From the NCBI RefSeq assembly GCF_048571125.1, contig NZ_CP182343.1:3100001-3164000 (forward strand): a stretch of DNA of 64,000 nt, read 5' to 3'. This stretch comes from Arcobacter siniprincipis (GTDB taxonomy: Bacteria > Campylobacterota > Campylobacteria > Campylobacterales > Arcobacteraceae). The notes under the pieces are model-generated. The model did no database searches and had not been told where the DNA came from. It worked only from the letters and a program-made list of their open reading frames with translations. This document shows, piece by piece, positions 26,861-36,506 of this stretch. The translations under genes and the position numbers were made by a program. Position 1 is the first letter of the stretch. Each line of letters opens with the position of its first letter.

Positions 26861-27640
26861 CTAAAAAATTATTACCTCTGTTTGTAAATCAATATTAAAC
26901 TCTGATTTTACTCTCTGTTTTGCAATATTTATCAAATAAATAGCATCTTCAAAAGTTCCACCACCATTATTTACTAAAAAATTAGCATGTACTTTCGAAA
27001 AAGACATTCCATTTTTACTAAAACCTTTTAAGCCAACTTGCTCTATCAATCTTCCCGCACTATCTCCTATTGGGTTTTTAAAACAGCTTCCCGCACTAGA
27101 AGTTTGTGGTTGATTGTTTCGCATTTTTGTAAAAAGTTCATTCATTTCTTTACTATATCCACTACTTATATTAAATACAAGTTCATAAACTATAGTATCT
27201 ATATTTGTATTTCGATATCCGTATTGTACATCTTCTTTTTTAATATAACCATCTTTTGTTTTTATTGAGTCTATATAATTGAAGATTTCCCACTCTTTTA
27301 AACCTGCATTCATTTTAATCAAACCACCAAGATTTCCAGGAAGTTTTCCAAGAAATTCAAAATTTGCTAGATTATTTCTTTTTGCATAAGATAAAAGTTT
27401 ACCAGATTTTGTAGCACAACCAACATAAAGCTTATCATCAACTTGTTTTATATAATCAAATTCTTCACCTAAAACTGCAAATTTTGGAGGAGTATTTGAG
27501 ACTAAAAGATTATTTGCACGACCAATTATTTGATATTCTTTATAATCTCCTATCTCATTTATAACCAACACCTCTAATGTTGGTCCTATATGAATTGATG
27601 AATACTTTGAAAAGTCTATACTCTTTTTGTAATTATTCAT
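26861..27640 (-). CDS. murB: UDP-N-acetylenolpyruvoylglucosamine reductase
   Basis: MurB reduces UDP-GlcNAc-enolpyruvate to UDP-MurNAc with NADPH and FAD, in the cytoplasm. The 259-residue protein has the FAD-binding LGKLPGNLGGLIKMNAG segment, YGYRNTN, and the catalytic serine region SSAGSCFKNP followed by AGRLIEQVGLKG and HANFLVNNGGGTFED, which are diagnostic. It is shorter than E. coli MurB (342) and lacks the extra domain of type I enzymes, in line with a type II enzyme. The stop is 2 bases from the start of the next minus-strand gene to the right, so the two are probably cotranscribed. Confidence 0.93.
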   Translation of the reverse strand: MNNYKKSIDFSKYSSIHIGPTLEVLVINEIGDYKEYQIIGRANNLLVSNTPPKFAVLGEEFDYIKQVDDKLYVGCATKSGKLLSYAKRNNLANFEFLGKLPGNLGGLIKMNAGLKEWEIFNYIDSIKTKDGYIKKEDVQYGYRNTNIDTIVYELVFNISSGYSKEMNELFTKMRNNQPQTSSAGSCFKNPIGDSAGRLIEQVGLKGFSKNGMSFSKVHANFLVNNGGGTFEDAIYLINIAKQRVKSEFNIDLQTEVIIF

Positions 27641-27642
27641 TA

Positions 27643-28506
27643 TTATTTATTACGAAGTTCTTCATATTCACTTGGAATTAAAAACTCCCTTGATTTTACA
27701 AGACTATTATAGAAGCCATGTTTATACCCTAGTTCATATAGCTTATCTAAAGCATCATATTGAAGTTCACTCAAACTTATAGAATCATCATTTGCATAAA
27801 GATCTAAATACTTATCAAGTGTTGGAGCATCAACTCTTATAAGTCCTCGCTCCAATAACATATCAGATAATATTTTCTTATTTTTATTTGCAACATGAAC
27901 TGCTTTTATTAGAGTATTTTCATAATCAATTGCATAATTTAGTGGAATTGATCTTCTTAAACACATTCCTCCAAGGGGAAGAGGTAAATCTTTTCCAGCT
28001 AACTCTTGCCAAATATCCCAAATCTCACGTTCAACTTCTAAACTATCATCATAATTTAAAATTGATTCATGGATTAAAACACCTGCATCAACAGTACCAT
28101 CAATTACAGCTTGTTCTATATCTAAAAAGTTCATATAAGTAATTCTTGCATCTGGATAAGCGATTCTAAATAGAAGTCCATTAGTTGTATATTCTCCACT
28201 TAAAGCCACTTTGAAGTTTTTCTTTAATTTTGTCTCTTTTTTCTTTACTAATTTTGGTCCATAGCCATTACCAAAGGAAACTGCTGTTTTTAAAAGTGCA
28301 TAATCATCTTTTACAAAAGGATATAAAGCAAAAGAGATTGCACAAATATCATATTCACCATTTATAGTAGCTTGATTTAAACTCTCAATATCATCTGCAA
28401 TATTATCAAATATTGTATCTTTTGGAGTAACCCAACCAAATTTTATAGCATAATACATAAATATATCATCGGCGTCTGGTGAATGTGCAACACTAATTTT
28501 TCTCAA
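27643..28506 (-). CDS. mqnD: MqnA/MqnD-family protein, likely 1,4-dihydroxy-6-naphthoate synthase (TTG start)
   Basis: The 287-residue protein has the periplasmic-binding-protein fold of the MqnA/MqnD family but no signal peptide. It begins with ISVAHSPDADDIFMYYAI, like the SPCPNDTFxF start of MqnD, then has CAISFALYPF, ALSGEYTTNGLLFRI, VDAGVLIHESI and LPLPLGGMCLRR, where family members read LPIPLG. MqnD acts in the futalosine route to menaquinone, the quinone used by the nuo complex encoded next door. The start is TTG at 28504-28506 with GAAGGA seven bases before it. MqnA or another paralogue is possible; the LPLPLGG segment favours MqnD. Confidence 0.72.
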   Translation of the reverse strand: MRKISVAHSPDADDIFMYYAIKFGWVTPKDTIFDNIADDIESLNQATINGEYDICAISFALYPFVKDDYALLKTAVSFGNGYGPKLVKKKETKLKKNFKVALSGEYTTNGLLFRIAYPDARITYMNFLDIEQAVIDGTVDAGVLIHESILNYDDSLEVEREIWDIWQELAGKDLPLPLGGMCLRRSIPLNYAIDYENTLIKAVHVANKNKKILSDMLLERGLIRVDAPTLDKYLDLYANDDSISLSELQYDALDKLYELGYKHGFYNSLVKSREFLIPSEYEELRNK

Positions 28507-28596
28507 AGTCTATCCTTCTTTTTTTATGAAAAAGATTGTATCAAGTTATGGTTTTATCTTTGGTTATATAAAAATATGAATGAGTATTCAAAAGCT

Positions 28597-28625
28597 TTGC
28601 TTTCTTTTTATTAAGAGAGTATAAT
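28597..28625 (+). promoter_or_regulatory. sigma-70-type promoter of the EF-hand gene
   Basis: TTGCTT at 28597-28602 and TATAAT at 28620-28625 are separated by exactly 17 bases. Transcription would start about 20 bases before AAGGAG (28640-28645), which precedes the ATG at 28652. A small inverted repeat (TTAG/CTAA) lies just downstream of the -10 box. Confidence 0.65.
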
Positions 28626-28651
28626 TAGTTAATCTAATTAAGGAGATTATT

Positions 28652-29008
28652 ATGAAAGCATGTAAATTAGTCCTTGGCCTTTTAGCAGCAGCAACATTAG
28701 TTTCAACACTTAATGCTACTGATTATACACAAAGAGGACCTTCAAGTTTTGAAGAGTATGACACAAATAATGATGGTTTTGTATCTGAATCTGAATTTTA
28801 TGATTTAAGAGCAAAAAAAATGGAAGCAAAGGCAAATCAAGGTATGAGAATGAAAAATGCAGCAAATGCTCCAACTTTTGAAAGTTTTGATACAAATGGG
28901 GATAAAAAACTAAGTAAAGAAGAACTTTTAGAAGGTCAAATGAAAAATATGAAACAAAACATGAATCAAAAAGGTATGGGAAAAGGAATGAATAATTCCA
29001 ACCAATAA
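28652..29008 (+). CDS. exported EF-hand protein
   Basis: The 118-residue protein has a signal peptide (MKACKLVLGLLAAATLVSTLNA, cleavage near residue 22) and two EF-hand loops, DTNNDGFVSESE (about 37-48) and DTNGDKKLSKEE (about 79-90). Both have the expected calcium ligands at loop positions 1, 3, 5 and 12. The C-terminal tail is rich in Met, Lys, Asn and Gly. It is probably a periplasmic calcium-binding protein. It is monocistronic, with a clear promoter, AAGGAG, and a shared terminator after it. The physiological partner is unknown. Confidence 0.8.
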   Translation: MKACKLVLGLLAAATLVSTLNATDYTQRGPSSFEEYDTNNDGFVSESEFYDLRAKKMEAKANQGMRMKNAANAPTFESFDTNGDKKLSKEELLEGQMKNMKQNMNQKGMGKGMNNSNQ

Positions 29009-29015
29009 CTCTCTT

Positions 29016-29041
29016 CACAAGGTCATATTTATGACCTTGTG
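29016..29041. terminator. bidirectional terminator between EF-hand gene and nuoN
   Basis: CACAAGGTCATA and TATGACCTTGTG form a perfect 12-bp stem with a 2-base centre, between two convergent genes. It most likely ends both the EF-hand transcript and the long nuo transcript. Confidence 0.8.
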
Positions 29042-29047
29042 ATTGAT

Positions 29048-30529
29048 TTAATATCCAGCTATTTGAATATAGTAAGAGATAGTTTCAAGTATATTTTGAA
29101 TAAAGAATATTGAAATAATCATAAACACTGCACAAGAGGCAACAATCACTTTACTAGTAGTTGTAGCATTTACCATAAATTTTATTCCCTCAACACTTGG
29201 TTCTTTTAAGAACATATAAACTATTGGTTTTAGATAATAATAAGCTGCAATAGCAGAGTTTAAAGCCATAATAAGTGCTAATACCATATATCCACCATTA
29301 ACAGCTGCTCCTAAAAGATACATTTTCCCCCAAAATAGTGCAAAAGGAGGAATCCCAGCAAGTGAGAGTAAAAATAAACCAAAAATAACAGCAGTCATAG
29401 GAGATATTTTAATAAGTCCAGCATATTTTTCTAAAGCATGGTCTGTATTAAAAGTATGATAATCTTTACTTCTATTTAGCCATAACATAGCAAAAGCCCC
29501 AAGGTTTGTAACTGAAAATAAAATCCAATATAAAAACATAGCAGTAGTTGCTTGCGTTGTACCTATCATAATAGCAGATAAGGCAAAACCTGCATTTGAA
29601 ATAGAAGAGTATGCAAGCATTCTATTTATATCTTTTTGCAATAGGGCTATTACATTTGGAATAGTCATTGTTAATACAACAATAGCTATTAAAATAGCTT
29701 CCACAAACATATTTCCAGAAGAGACAAATATCTCAAAAAATCTTAAAGCTACAACAAAACCTGCTATTTTTGGAACAATTGACATGAACCCTGCAAGTGA
29801 AGCAGTTGAGCCTTCATATACATCTGCAACCCAAACATGAAAAGGTACTAAAGAAAGTTTAAATCCAAGAGCAGCTAAGATAAATACAATTCCAAGTAAT
29901 ATAAGAGGATAGTTTTCAAAATCACTTGTAAACAATACTTCAGAAATCTTACCAAACTCTACGGTTCCTGTTATAGCATAAAAAATCATTGATCCAAAAG
30001 CAAAAAAAGCAGCGGCTAGAGCACCCATTGTGAAGTATTTTATTGCAGCTTCTATTGCGTTTGCTCTATTGTGCATAGCAATAATTGTATAAAGTGCCAT
30101 TGAGGCTGTTTCAAGTCCTACAAATATCAAAATTAGTGAATCAGAACTAACCATAAATTGAAAACCTGCAATCATAAATAAATATAAGGCATAAAATTCT
30201 GGATATCGTTGTTCATTGAATCTTTGTTTTGTAAATGATAATAATATAAATAAGATAGAAGCAATTACCATAATTGCTTGAGCAAGAATTGAAATACCAT
30301 CAATCATCATCAAGTCAAACATACCTCTAACATCACCATTATAAGTTACTACTGCTACTAAATCTACTATTAAAAATAAAACAGCCAACATAATATACAA
30401 AGACTTGTCAAGTTTTTTATTTGCCAAATCTATGCATAAAATAATTAAAGCTCCTACAATGGCAATTGACATAGGAACTAAAGTTTGAATATTTAAATTT
30501 GCAAAATCAATTGAAATAGCTGGTATCAT
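29048..30529 (-). CDS. nuoN: NADH-quinone oxidoreductase subunit N
   Basis: The 493-residue protein is an antiporter-like proton-pumping membrane subunit with about 14 transmembrane helices. FVGLETASMALYTIIAM has the conserved transmembrane Glu, and AIKYFTMGALAAAFFAFG and FKLSLVPFHVWVADVYEG have the conserved Lys and His of the half-channels. LAGIPPFALFWGK follows. It is the last gene of the nuo operon and shares one base with nuoM. Confidence 0.95.
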   Translation of the reverse strand: MIPAISIDFANLNIQTLVPMSIAIVGALIILCIDLANKKLDKSLYIMLAVLFLIVDLVAVVTYNGDVRGMFDLMMIDGISILAQAIMVIASILFILLSFTKQRFNEQRYPEFYALYLFMIAGFQFMVSSDSLILIFVGLETASMALYTIIAMHNRANAIEAAIKYFTMGALAAAFFAFGSMIFYAITGTVEFGKISEVLFTSDFENYPLILLGIVFILAALGFKLSLVPFHVWVADVYEGSTASLAGFMSIVPKIAGFVVALRFFEIFVSSGNMFVEAILIAIVVLTMTIPNVIALLQKDINRMLAYSSISNAGFALSAIMIGTTQATTAMFLYWILFSVTNLGAFAMLWLNRSKDYHTFNTDHALEKYAGLIKISPMTAVIFGLFLLSLAGIPPFALFWGKMYLLGAAVNGGYMVLALIMALNSAIAAYYYLKPIVYMFLKEPSVEGIKFMVNATTTSKVIVASCAVFMIISIFFIQNILETISYYIQIAGY

Positions 30530-32055
30530 TATTTTGCCTCCCCAATTGTATTTGACGACATAAGTTGTACTTTAGAAGCTGGTTGCTGTGCTTTTATTTG
30601 CATAACTTGAACTAAATGTTTCACAGAAGTATTAACTGGTTCTAAAATAGGTTTTGGATAAATTCCTAAAATAATAACCAAAGCAACTAAAGGAATAAGT
30701 GCAACTAACTCTCGCCCCTTTGCATCTTCTAAACTCTCATTTTTTGTATTTGTTATTGGTCCAAAAAAAGTCTTTTTATATAATACAAGCATATAGACGG
30801 CCCCTAAGATAATAGTGAGTCCAGCAATTATGGTAAAAAGTGGTGATACTTTAAAGAATCCCAATAAAGATAAAAACTCTCCCACAAAACCAATAGTTAA
30901 AGGCAGACCAATCGAAGCCATAAGCATAATTGCAAAGATTGTTGCATACTTTGGCATAACCTTAGCCAAGCCTCCAAATTCACTCATCATTTTAGTATGT
31001 CTTCTATCATAAATCACACCTACAAGCATAAACAGAGCTCCTGAAACAATACCGTGTGAAATCATTAAGAAAATTGAACCACCAATTCCCTCTACATTTA
31101 AAGCAAATGTTCCTAAAATAATAACACCCATATGTGATACAGAAGAGTAAGCAATTACTTGTTTTATATCTTCTTGGGCATAAGCTACCATTGCTGTATA
31201 AACTATTGCTATAAGAGCTAATATTGCCATTGGTATCATAAAATATACTGTTGCATCTGGAAATAGTGGAAGTGAAAATCTTATAAATCCATAAGTTCCC
31301 ATTTTAAGCAATACTGCTGCAAGGATTACCGAACCAATTGTTGGAGCTTGTCCGTGTGCATATGGAAGCCAAGTATGAAATGGCACCATTGGAACTTTTA
31401 TCGCAAAGCCTAAGAAAAAGGCTACAAATAACCAAAGTTGCATATCAAATGGAAGAATAAGCATATTCCAATCTAAAATATTAAAACTCCATGAACCTGC
31501 TGTCACATAATATACATAAGCTAAATAAAGCATACCAAGAAGCATAACTAAAGAACCAGTGAAAGTATAAATAAAGAATTTAATTGAAGCATAAATTCTT
31601 AAATTTCCACCCCAAGCTCCGATTATATAAAGCATTGGAATAAGTGATAACTCCCAAAATAAATAAAATACAATTGCATCTAAAGCTAAAAATACACCTA
31701 CCATAGTCATTTCTAAAAATAACACAGTAATAATCATGTTTTTTAAAGCTCTTTTTTCAGTTAGTCCTATAATTGATATAAAAGTCATAAAAGTAGTCAT
31801 AAGAACTAAAAATAGTGAAATACCATCTATTCCTACAACATAGTTTATTCCATAAGCATCAATTAATGGTGCTGTTTCTAAAAACTGCATATCAGGCATC
31901 GAGCTATCAAAGCCAGACCAAACTAATAGTGAAATGAAAAACTCAACGGCTGTTACGATAATTGCATAAGTTCTAATAGAATCACTCTTTACTAAAAACC
32001 CTATAAATGCAGCAAATGCCGGAAAAAATATTAAAATTGATAAAATATGTTCCAT
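30529..32055 (-). CDS. nuoM: NADH-quinone oxidoreductase subunit M
   Basis: This 508-residue antiporter-like subunit contains FYLFWELSLIPMLYIIGAWG with the key Glu, GFAIKVPMVPFHTWLPYAH with Lys and HTWLP, and QEDIKQVIAYSSVSHMG, all standard for NuoM. It has about 14 transmembrane helices. It lies 13 bases after nuoL and overlaps nuoN by one base. The C-terminal tail after residue about 485 is a short hydrophilic extension with QQPASK. Confidence 0.96.
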   Translation of the reverse strand: MEHILSILIFFPAFAAFIGFLVKSDSIRTYAIIVTAVEFFISLLVWSGFDSSMPDMQFLETAPLIDAYGINYVVGIDGISLFLVLMTTFMTFISIIGLTEKRALKNMIITVLFLEMTMVGVFLALDAIVFYLFWELSLIPMLYIIGAWGGNLRIYASIKFFIYTFTGSLVMLLGMLYLAYVYYVTAGSWSFNILDWNMLILPFDMQLWLFVAFFLGFAIKVPMVPFHTWLPYAHGQAPTIGSVILAAVLLKMGTYGFIRFSLPLFPDATVYFMIPMAILALIAIVYTAMVAYAQEDIKQVIAYSSVSHMGVIILGTFALNVEGIGGSIFLMISHGIVSGALFMLVGVIYDRRHTKMMSEFGGLAKVMPKYATIFAIMLMASIGLPLTIGFVGEFLSLLGFFKVSPLFTIIAGLTIILGAVYMLVLYKKTFFGPITNTKNESLEDAKGRELVALIPLVALVIILGIYPKPILEPVNTSVKHLVQVMQIKAQQPASKVQLMSSNTIGEAK

Positions 32056-32068
32056 ACTTTCTAACCCT

Positions 32069-34000
32069 TTACTTTAAAAACCCAAGCGCTACACTTAGAA
32101 CTAATAATAAAACAAACCCATAAACCATCACTTTTAATAGTGTCGATAAATTACTTGATTGAAGAGGTCTAACCCCTTTACCTGATGCATAAACCATTTT
32201 TCCAATACCATCAACAATAAAATCAATAATTTTAAGATCAATATATTTCCATGCAAATTTACTTATTGCCAAATATGGTCTTGTAATTACATACTCTAAA
32301 AAATGAGGTATATAATATTGATTTGCCAATAGTTTATAAAAAAAGCTATCTTTTACATTTTCACTAAAATAAGTACCTGCTTTTACATACCTAAGCGTTG
32401 CAAATAAGACTCCAGCGATTGCCATTGCACTTGTTACAAGAATAAGTACAAGTACAACTTCTTCATGAACATGAACATTTAATCCTGGCAATACTTTTAT
32501 TATCATCTCTTCAAAAGAATCTTTAAACCAACCTGTAACAATTGCAAGTATTGCAAGTGGGCTCATAGCTGCTATTACAAAGCTATAAGTTTCATGGGGA
32601 TGATAATCAAGTTTTTTAAATCTCTCTTCACCAAAAAATACATACATAACAAGTCTAAATGAATAAAATGCTGTTAACCCAGCTGTTACCCAAAGAATAG
32701 TCCATAAAATATATTCATGGGCTCCAAAGGCAACTTCTAAGATTAAATCTTTAGAATAAAATCCTGCAAGTGGCCAAATACCTGAAAGAGCAGCTGAAGC
32801 TATTATCATAATAATAGCAGTGCCTTTCATATGCTTATACAACCCACCCATATTTTTTATATTTATCTCATCATTTAAAGCATGCATAACATTTCCAGCC
32901 CCTAAGAAAAGAACTGATTTAAAAAAGGCGTGTGTTGCCAAATGAAATAGTGCTACCCAATAGGCACCAAGACCAGCTGCTACAAACATATACCCAAGTT
33001 GAGATAAAGTAGAAAAAGCAATAATTTTTTTGATATTAGAAGCTACCATTGCTTGAGATGCTGCAAATATTGCAACAAAAGCACCAAGGCAAGCAATTCC
33101 ATATCCTATTTCAGGAACAGCGGTAAAAATTGCATTTGCTCTTACTAGTAGATAAACTCCAGCTGTTACCATCGTCGCGGCATGAATTAGTGCAGATACT
33201 GGAGTTGGACCTTCCATTGCATTTGCAAGCCATTGATTAAATGGAAATTGTGCTGATTTACCCATAGCACCAATAAAAAGGAAAATTGCAATTGCTATTA
33301 TAATTCCATGGGATAAGCTTCCAATATTTGCAAATACTACATCATATTGTAATGAACCCAAATTCCAATAAATCAAGAATATTCCAACTAACATACCTAA
33401 ATCTGCAACTCTATTCATAATAAAAGCTTCATTTGCTGCATATGAAGGTGAGATTGAAGAGTAAGGTGAAAGAGTAGAATATGGTGAAGTGTATACATCT
33501 TTTGATTTTGCTTTATCTTCTTTGTGGTACCAAAATCCAATCAGTCCCCAAGAACAAAGACCAACACCTTCCCATCCAATGAACAATCCAGCAAAGTTAT
33601 CACTCATAACTAATATCATCATAGAAAAAACAAAAACTGATAACCAAGCAAAATATCTATTAAATGATTTGTCATGATCCATATAACCAATTGAATGAAT
33701 ATGCACTATAGTTGAAACAATAGTTACAACTACCATCATCGTAGCACTAACTGCATCTGCTACAAAACCAAAAGGAATACTAAGATTTCCTATTACTATC
33801 CAATCCATAAGTTTTACACTTATTATCTCATCTGATGAAATAATATTAAAAAGTAAAATCAATGAAGCAACCATAGAAACAGCTAACATCAAACTTGTGA
33901 AAATCCCAGTAAATAAAGTTTTAGGTTTCATTGAAAATAGTGAGGCAACTATTGAACCAACTAAAGGAGCAAATAACGCAATATATACAAATTTTTCCAT
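32069..34000 (-). CDS. nuoL: NADH-quinone oxidoreductase subunit L with S/Y/P-rich insert
   Basis: The 643-residue protein is the distal proton-pumping subunit, with FIGWEGVGLCSWGLIGFWYH, QFPFNQWLANAMEGPTPVSALIHAATMVTAG and the long C-terminal lateral helix region. An insert of about 20 residues at 165-187 (rich in SPYS repeats) sits between the WYHK segment and NEAFIMNRV, where E. coli NuoL has only a short loop. It is encoded by a degenerate repeat at about 33440-33508. Otherwise motifs and length are normal. It follows nuoK with no gap. Confidence 0.95.
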   Translation of the reverse strand: MEKFVYIALFAPLVGSIVASLFSMKPKTLFTGIFTSLMLAVSMVASLILLFNIISSDEIISVKLMDWIVIGNLSIPFGFVADAVSATMMVVVTIVSTIVHIHSIGYMDHDKSFNRYFAWLSVFVFSMMILVMSDNFAGLFIGWEGVGLCSWGLIGFWYHKEDKAKSKDVYTSPYSTLSPYSSISPSYAANEAFIMNRVADLGMLVGIFLIYWNLGSLQYDVVFANIGSLSHGIIIAIAIFLFIGAMGKSAQFPFNQWLANAMEGPTPVSALIHAATMVTAGVYLLVRANAIFTAVPEIGYGIACLGAFVAIFAASQAMVASNIKKIIAFSTLSQLGYMFVAAGLGAYWVALFHLATHAFFKSVLFLGAGNVMHALNDEINIKNMGGLYKHMKGTAIIMIIASAALSGIWPLAGFYSKDLILEVAFGAHEYILWTILWVTAGLTAFYSFRLVMYVFFGEERFKKLDYHPHETYSFVIAAMSPLAILAIVTGWFKDSFEEMIIKVLPGLNVHVHEEVVLVLILVTSAMAIAGVLFATLRYVKAGTYFSENVKDSFFYKLLANQYYIPHFLEYVITRPYLAISKFAWKYIDLKIIDFIVDGIGKMVYASGKGVRPLQSSNLSTLLKVMVYGFVLLLVLSVALGFLK

Positions 34001-34300
34001 TTACCCCTCCATATTTTGTAAAGTATCTAAGTTGATAGAATTTTTTCTTTTATATAATAAAATTAATAATCCCAAACCAACAGCAACTTCACTTGCAGCA
34101 ATTGCTATTATAAAAAATGCAAACATTTGACCTGTCAAATCTTGATGGAAATGTGAAACAGCAGCAAGTCCGATATTCACAGCATTTAACATTATTTCTG
34201 TTGAAAAAAATAGCATTAAAAGATTTTTTCTTCTAATCACACCTACTAAACCTAAACAAAATAGAAGTGATGAAAGTATTAAATACTCATTTAAACTCAT
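34001..34300 (-). CDS. nuoK: NADH-quinone oxidoreductase subunit K
   Basis: This 99-residue membrane protein with three transmembrane helices has LLFFSTEIMLNAVNIGL, containing the conserved Glu of the proton path, and FFIIAIAASEVAVGLGLLIL, with the second essential Glu. Length is typical of NuoK. It overlaps nuoJ by 4 bases and abuts nuoL. Confidence 0.96.
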   Translation of the reverse strand: MSLNEYLILSSLLFCLGLVGVIRRKNLLMLFFSTEIMLNAVNIGLAAVSHFHQDLTGQMFAFFIIAIAASEVAVGLGLLILLYKRKNSINLDTLQNMEG

Positions 34301-34872
34301 TTGCTATCCTTTTCATTTGATGATTCAAGGGCATCTATTTCATCTTCACTAAGTTCTGAATATGATACATCCATCTTTTTACCAGCAAGTATAATTCCAC
34401 CTATCATAGCAACTAATAACATCACAGCTGCAACTTCAAAAGGAACTAAAAATTTTGTAAATAAAATAACCCCAACATCTTGAGTATTTCCATACTCTGG
34501 ATGAACTGCATAATCAGAAATTATATTAGTTGATATAATTGGAGAAAGAAAAGCTACAACCGTAATAAGTGCTGCTAATCCACTAAATAAAAATACTAAT
34601 CTTGGATTTTGAATTTTTTCTTTTACTTCACTCATAGAATCAAAAAACATCATTCCAAAAGCATAAAGAGCCATAACAGCACCTGTATAAACTACAATTT
34701 GTACGATTCCTAAAAAATCTGCATTTAACAAAAAGAAAAATGCAGAGATAAAAATCATACCAGCTGCAAGAGAACTTAGTGCATATAAGGCATTATTTGT
34801 AAATACTGTTATTCCAAACATAAATACTGTCAAGATTGCAAACAAATAAAAAGCTACTATTTCAAACATCAT
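34297..34872 (-). CDS. nuoJ: NADH-quinone oxidoreductase subunit J
   Basis: This 191-residue membrane protein has five transmembrane segments, including FFLLNADFLGIVQIVVYTGAV with the conserved central helix, which makes the pi-bulge in complex I. It ends in an acidic cytoplasmic tail. Two ATG codons occur at the start; GGAG is 3 bases from the first and 6 from the second, so the protein may really start one residue later. It lies 5 bases after nuoI. Confidence 0.93.
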   Translation of the reverse strand: MMFEIVAFYLFAILTVFMFGITVFTNNALYALSSLAAGMIFISAFFFLLNADFLGIVQIVVYTGAVMALYAFGMMFFDSMSEVKEKIQNPRLVFLFSGLAALITVVAFLSPIISTNIISDYAVHPEYGNTQDVGVILFTKFLVPFEVAAVMLLVAMIGGIILAGKKMDVSYSELSEDEIDALESSNEKDSK

Positions 34873-34877
34873 ATCTC

Positions 34878-35501
34878 CTAATACTCTAGTGGAGTTTTTT
34901 TGATTTTTTCATCAGCATCAGGAGATACTGCACCAAAACCTGGATACTCTTGTTGTTGTGCTAATTTATCAAGTGGAGTTAATAAATCATCTTTTACAAC
35001 AAAGTGCGCTCGTTGTTCTCCTGCATTTTCATATCTTCCCCCATGAACAATGGCAAGTTCGGGACAAACCTCAGCACAATATCCACAGAAAATACATCTA
35101 CCGAAGTTTATTGTATATTCTAAAACCTCTTTTCTAGAATTTTCATCAATTCGTGTATCCATTCTAATACAATCAGAAATACAAATTTTTTCACAAAGTC
35201 CACATCCAATACATCTATTTTCACCTGATTCTAAAAGACCAAGTAGTTTATGTACAGCTCTATATCTAGGTCCTATTGGTAGTTTTTCAGCAGGATATTG
35301 CACTGTGTGCATTTGTTTATTAAATAAAGCTTCTCTCATCATATTAAAAGTAACTCTTAGTCCAGTAAAAAGTTCCCCTTTTATTGATCTTTTAAATATT
35401 TGTTTAAATTCTTGCCAAGGAGTTTCAGGAGAACTATTATCTTGAATATTTATATAATCATGCTCGCTTATATTTCTATTTTTTAAATCTTCTAAATTCA
35501 T
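34878..35501 (-). CDS. nuoI: NADH-quinone oxidoreductase subunit I (2x 4Fe-4S)
   Basis: The 207-residue peripheral-arm protein carries two ferredoxin-type clusters, CIGCGLCEKICISDC (about 97-111) and CIFCGYCAEVCPELAI (about 136-151), which relay electrons toward the quinone site. The N-terminal region is somewhat longer than in E. coli and includes a membrane-proximal amphipathic stretch. It overlaps nuoH by 4 bases. Confidence 0.95.
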   Translation of the reverse strand: MNLEDLKNRNISEHDYINIQDNSSPETPWQEFKQIFKRSIKGELFTGLRVTFNMMREALFNKQMHTVQYPAEKLPIGPRYRAVHKLLGLLESGENRCIGCGLCEKICISDCIRMDTRIDENSRKEVLEYTINFGRCIFCGYCAEVCPELAIVHGGRYENAGEQRAHFVVKDDLLTPLDKLAQQQEYPGFGAVSPDADEKIKKTPLEY

Positions 35502-36505
35502 CCTATACTCCCAACTATCATTACAAATGCACCAGTAAGTAAGATATTAACTACTGCTAGTGGCATTAATATTTTCCAACATAACCACATCAATTGATCT
35601 GGTCTTACATGTGGCCAAGAAGCTCTTGTCCATAAGAAGAAAAATATTAAAAATGATACTTTTAAAATAATCGCTAAACCACCTGGAATAAACCATAAAT
35701 CATTGTACCCACCAAGAAAAATCAGTGAAATCAAAAATGAGATTGTAAATAAATTTGCATATTCACCTATAAAAAACATTCCCCATCTCATTCCAGAATA
35801 CTCTGTTGCATAACCTGCAACAATTTCAGCTTCATGTTCAAGTAAATCAAATGGTGTTCTGTTTGTCTCTGCAAATCCTGCCATCACAAAAAGAATAAAA
35901 GCCAAAGGTTGAGTCCAAATAATCCAAGAAGTAAATCCTGCACTTTGATACTCATTTATATCAATTAAAGATAAAGAACCCACTAACATAAGAGGTGCTA
36001 AAAGTGCAAGTCCAGATACAACTTCATAAGATAAAAGTTGAATGGCAGTTCTTGCCCCTCCTAATAGTGCCCATTTATTTCCACTACTCATACCAGCTAA
36101 TAAAGGCCCATAAAGTCCAACTGAAGCCACACCCATTACAAATAAAACACCCACATTGATATCTGCAATAATTGGTCTTATTGTATATCCAAAAATTTCA
36201 AATTCTGGAAAAAATGGAACTGCTGTCATTGCAATAAATGCTGTGGCTGCTGTTATAATTGGAGCAATCATAAAGATTGGTTTTACAGCATTTTGAGGAA
36301 TAAAATCTTCTTTTGTAAATAGTTTTATCCCATCACAAACAATTTGTAAAAGCCCATAAGGCCCTACATTTGTAGGTCCCAATCTTCTTTGCATAAAAGC
36401 TAATATTTTTCTTTCAATATAAGTTGTAAACCCAGCAATTGCTGAAAATACAGCTAATATAACTATAGCTTTAACAATTGTTTCAATTATAATACTTGTC
36501 TCCAT
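35498..36505 (-). CDS. nuoH: NADH-quinone oxidoreductase subunit H
   Basis: The 335-residue membrane subunit forms the quinone tunnel. It has YIERKILAFMQRRLGPTNVG near the N terminus, LLSYEVVSGLALL, FAETNRTPFDLLEHEAEIV with the acidic quinone-pocket loop, and ASWPHVRPDQLMWLCWK at the end, all standard. Eight to nine transmembrane helices are visible. It follows nuoG by one base and overlaps nuoI by 4. Confidence 0.97.
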   Translation of the reverse strand: METSIIIETIVKAIVILAVFSAIAGFTTYIERKILAFMQRRLGPTNVGPYGLLQIVCDGIKLFTKEDFIPQNAVKPIFMIAPIITAATAFIAMTAVPFFPEFEIFGYTIRPIIADINVGVLFVMGVASVGLYGPLLAGMSSGNKWALLGGARTAIQLLSYEVVSGLALLAPLMLVGSLSLIDINEYQSAGFTSWIIWTQPLAFILFVMAGFAETNRTPFDLLEHEAEIVAGYATEYSGMRWGMFFIGEYANLFTISFLISLIFLGGYNDLWFIPGGLAIILKVSFLIFFFLWTRASWPHVRPDQLMWLCWKILMPLAVVNILLTGAFVMIVGSIG

Positions 36506-36506
36506 A

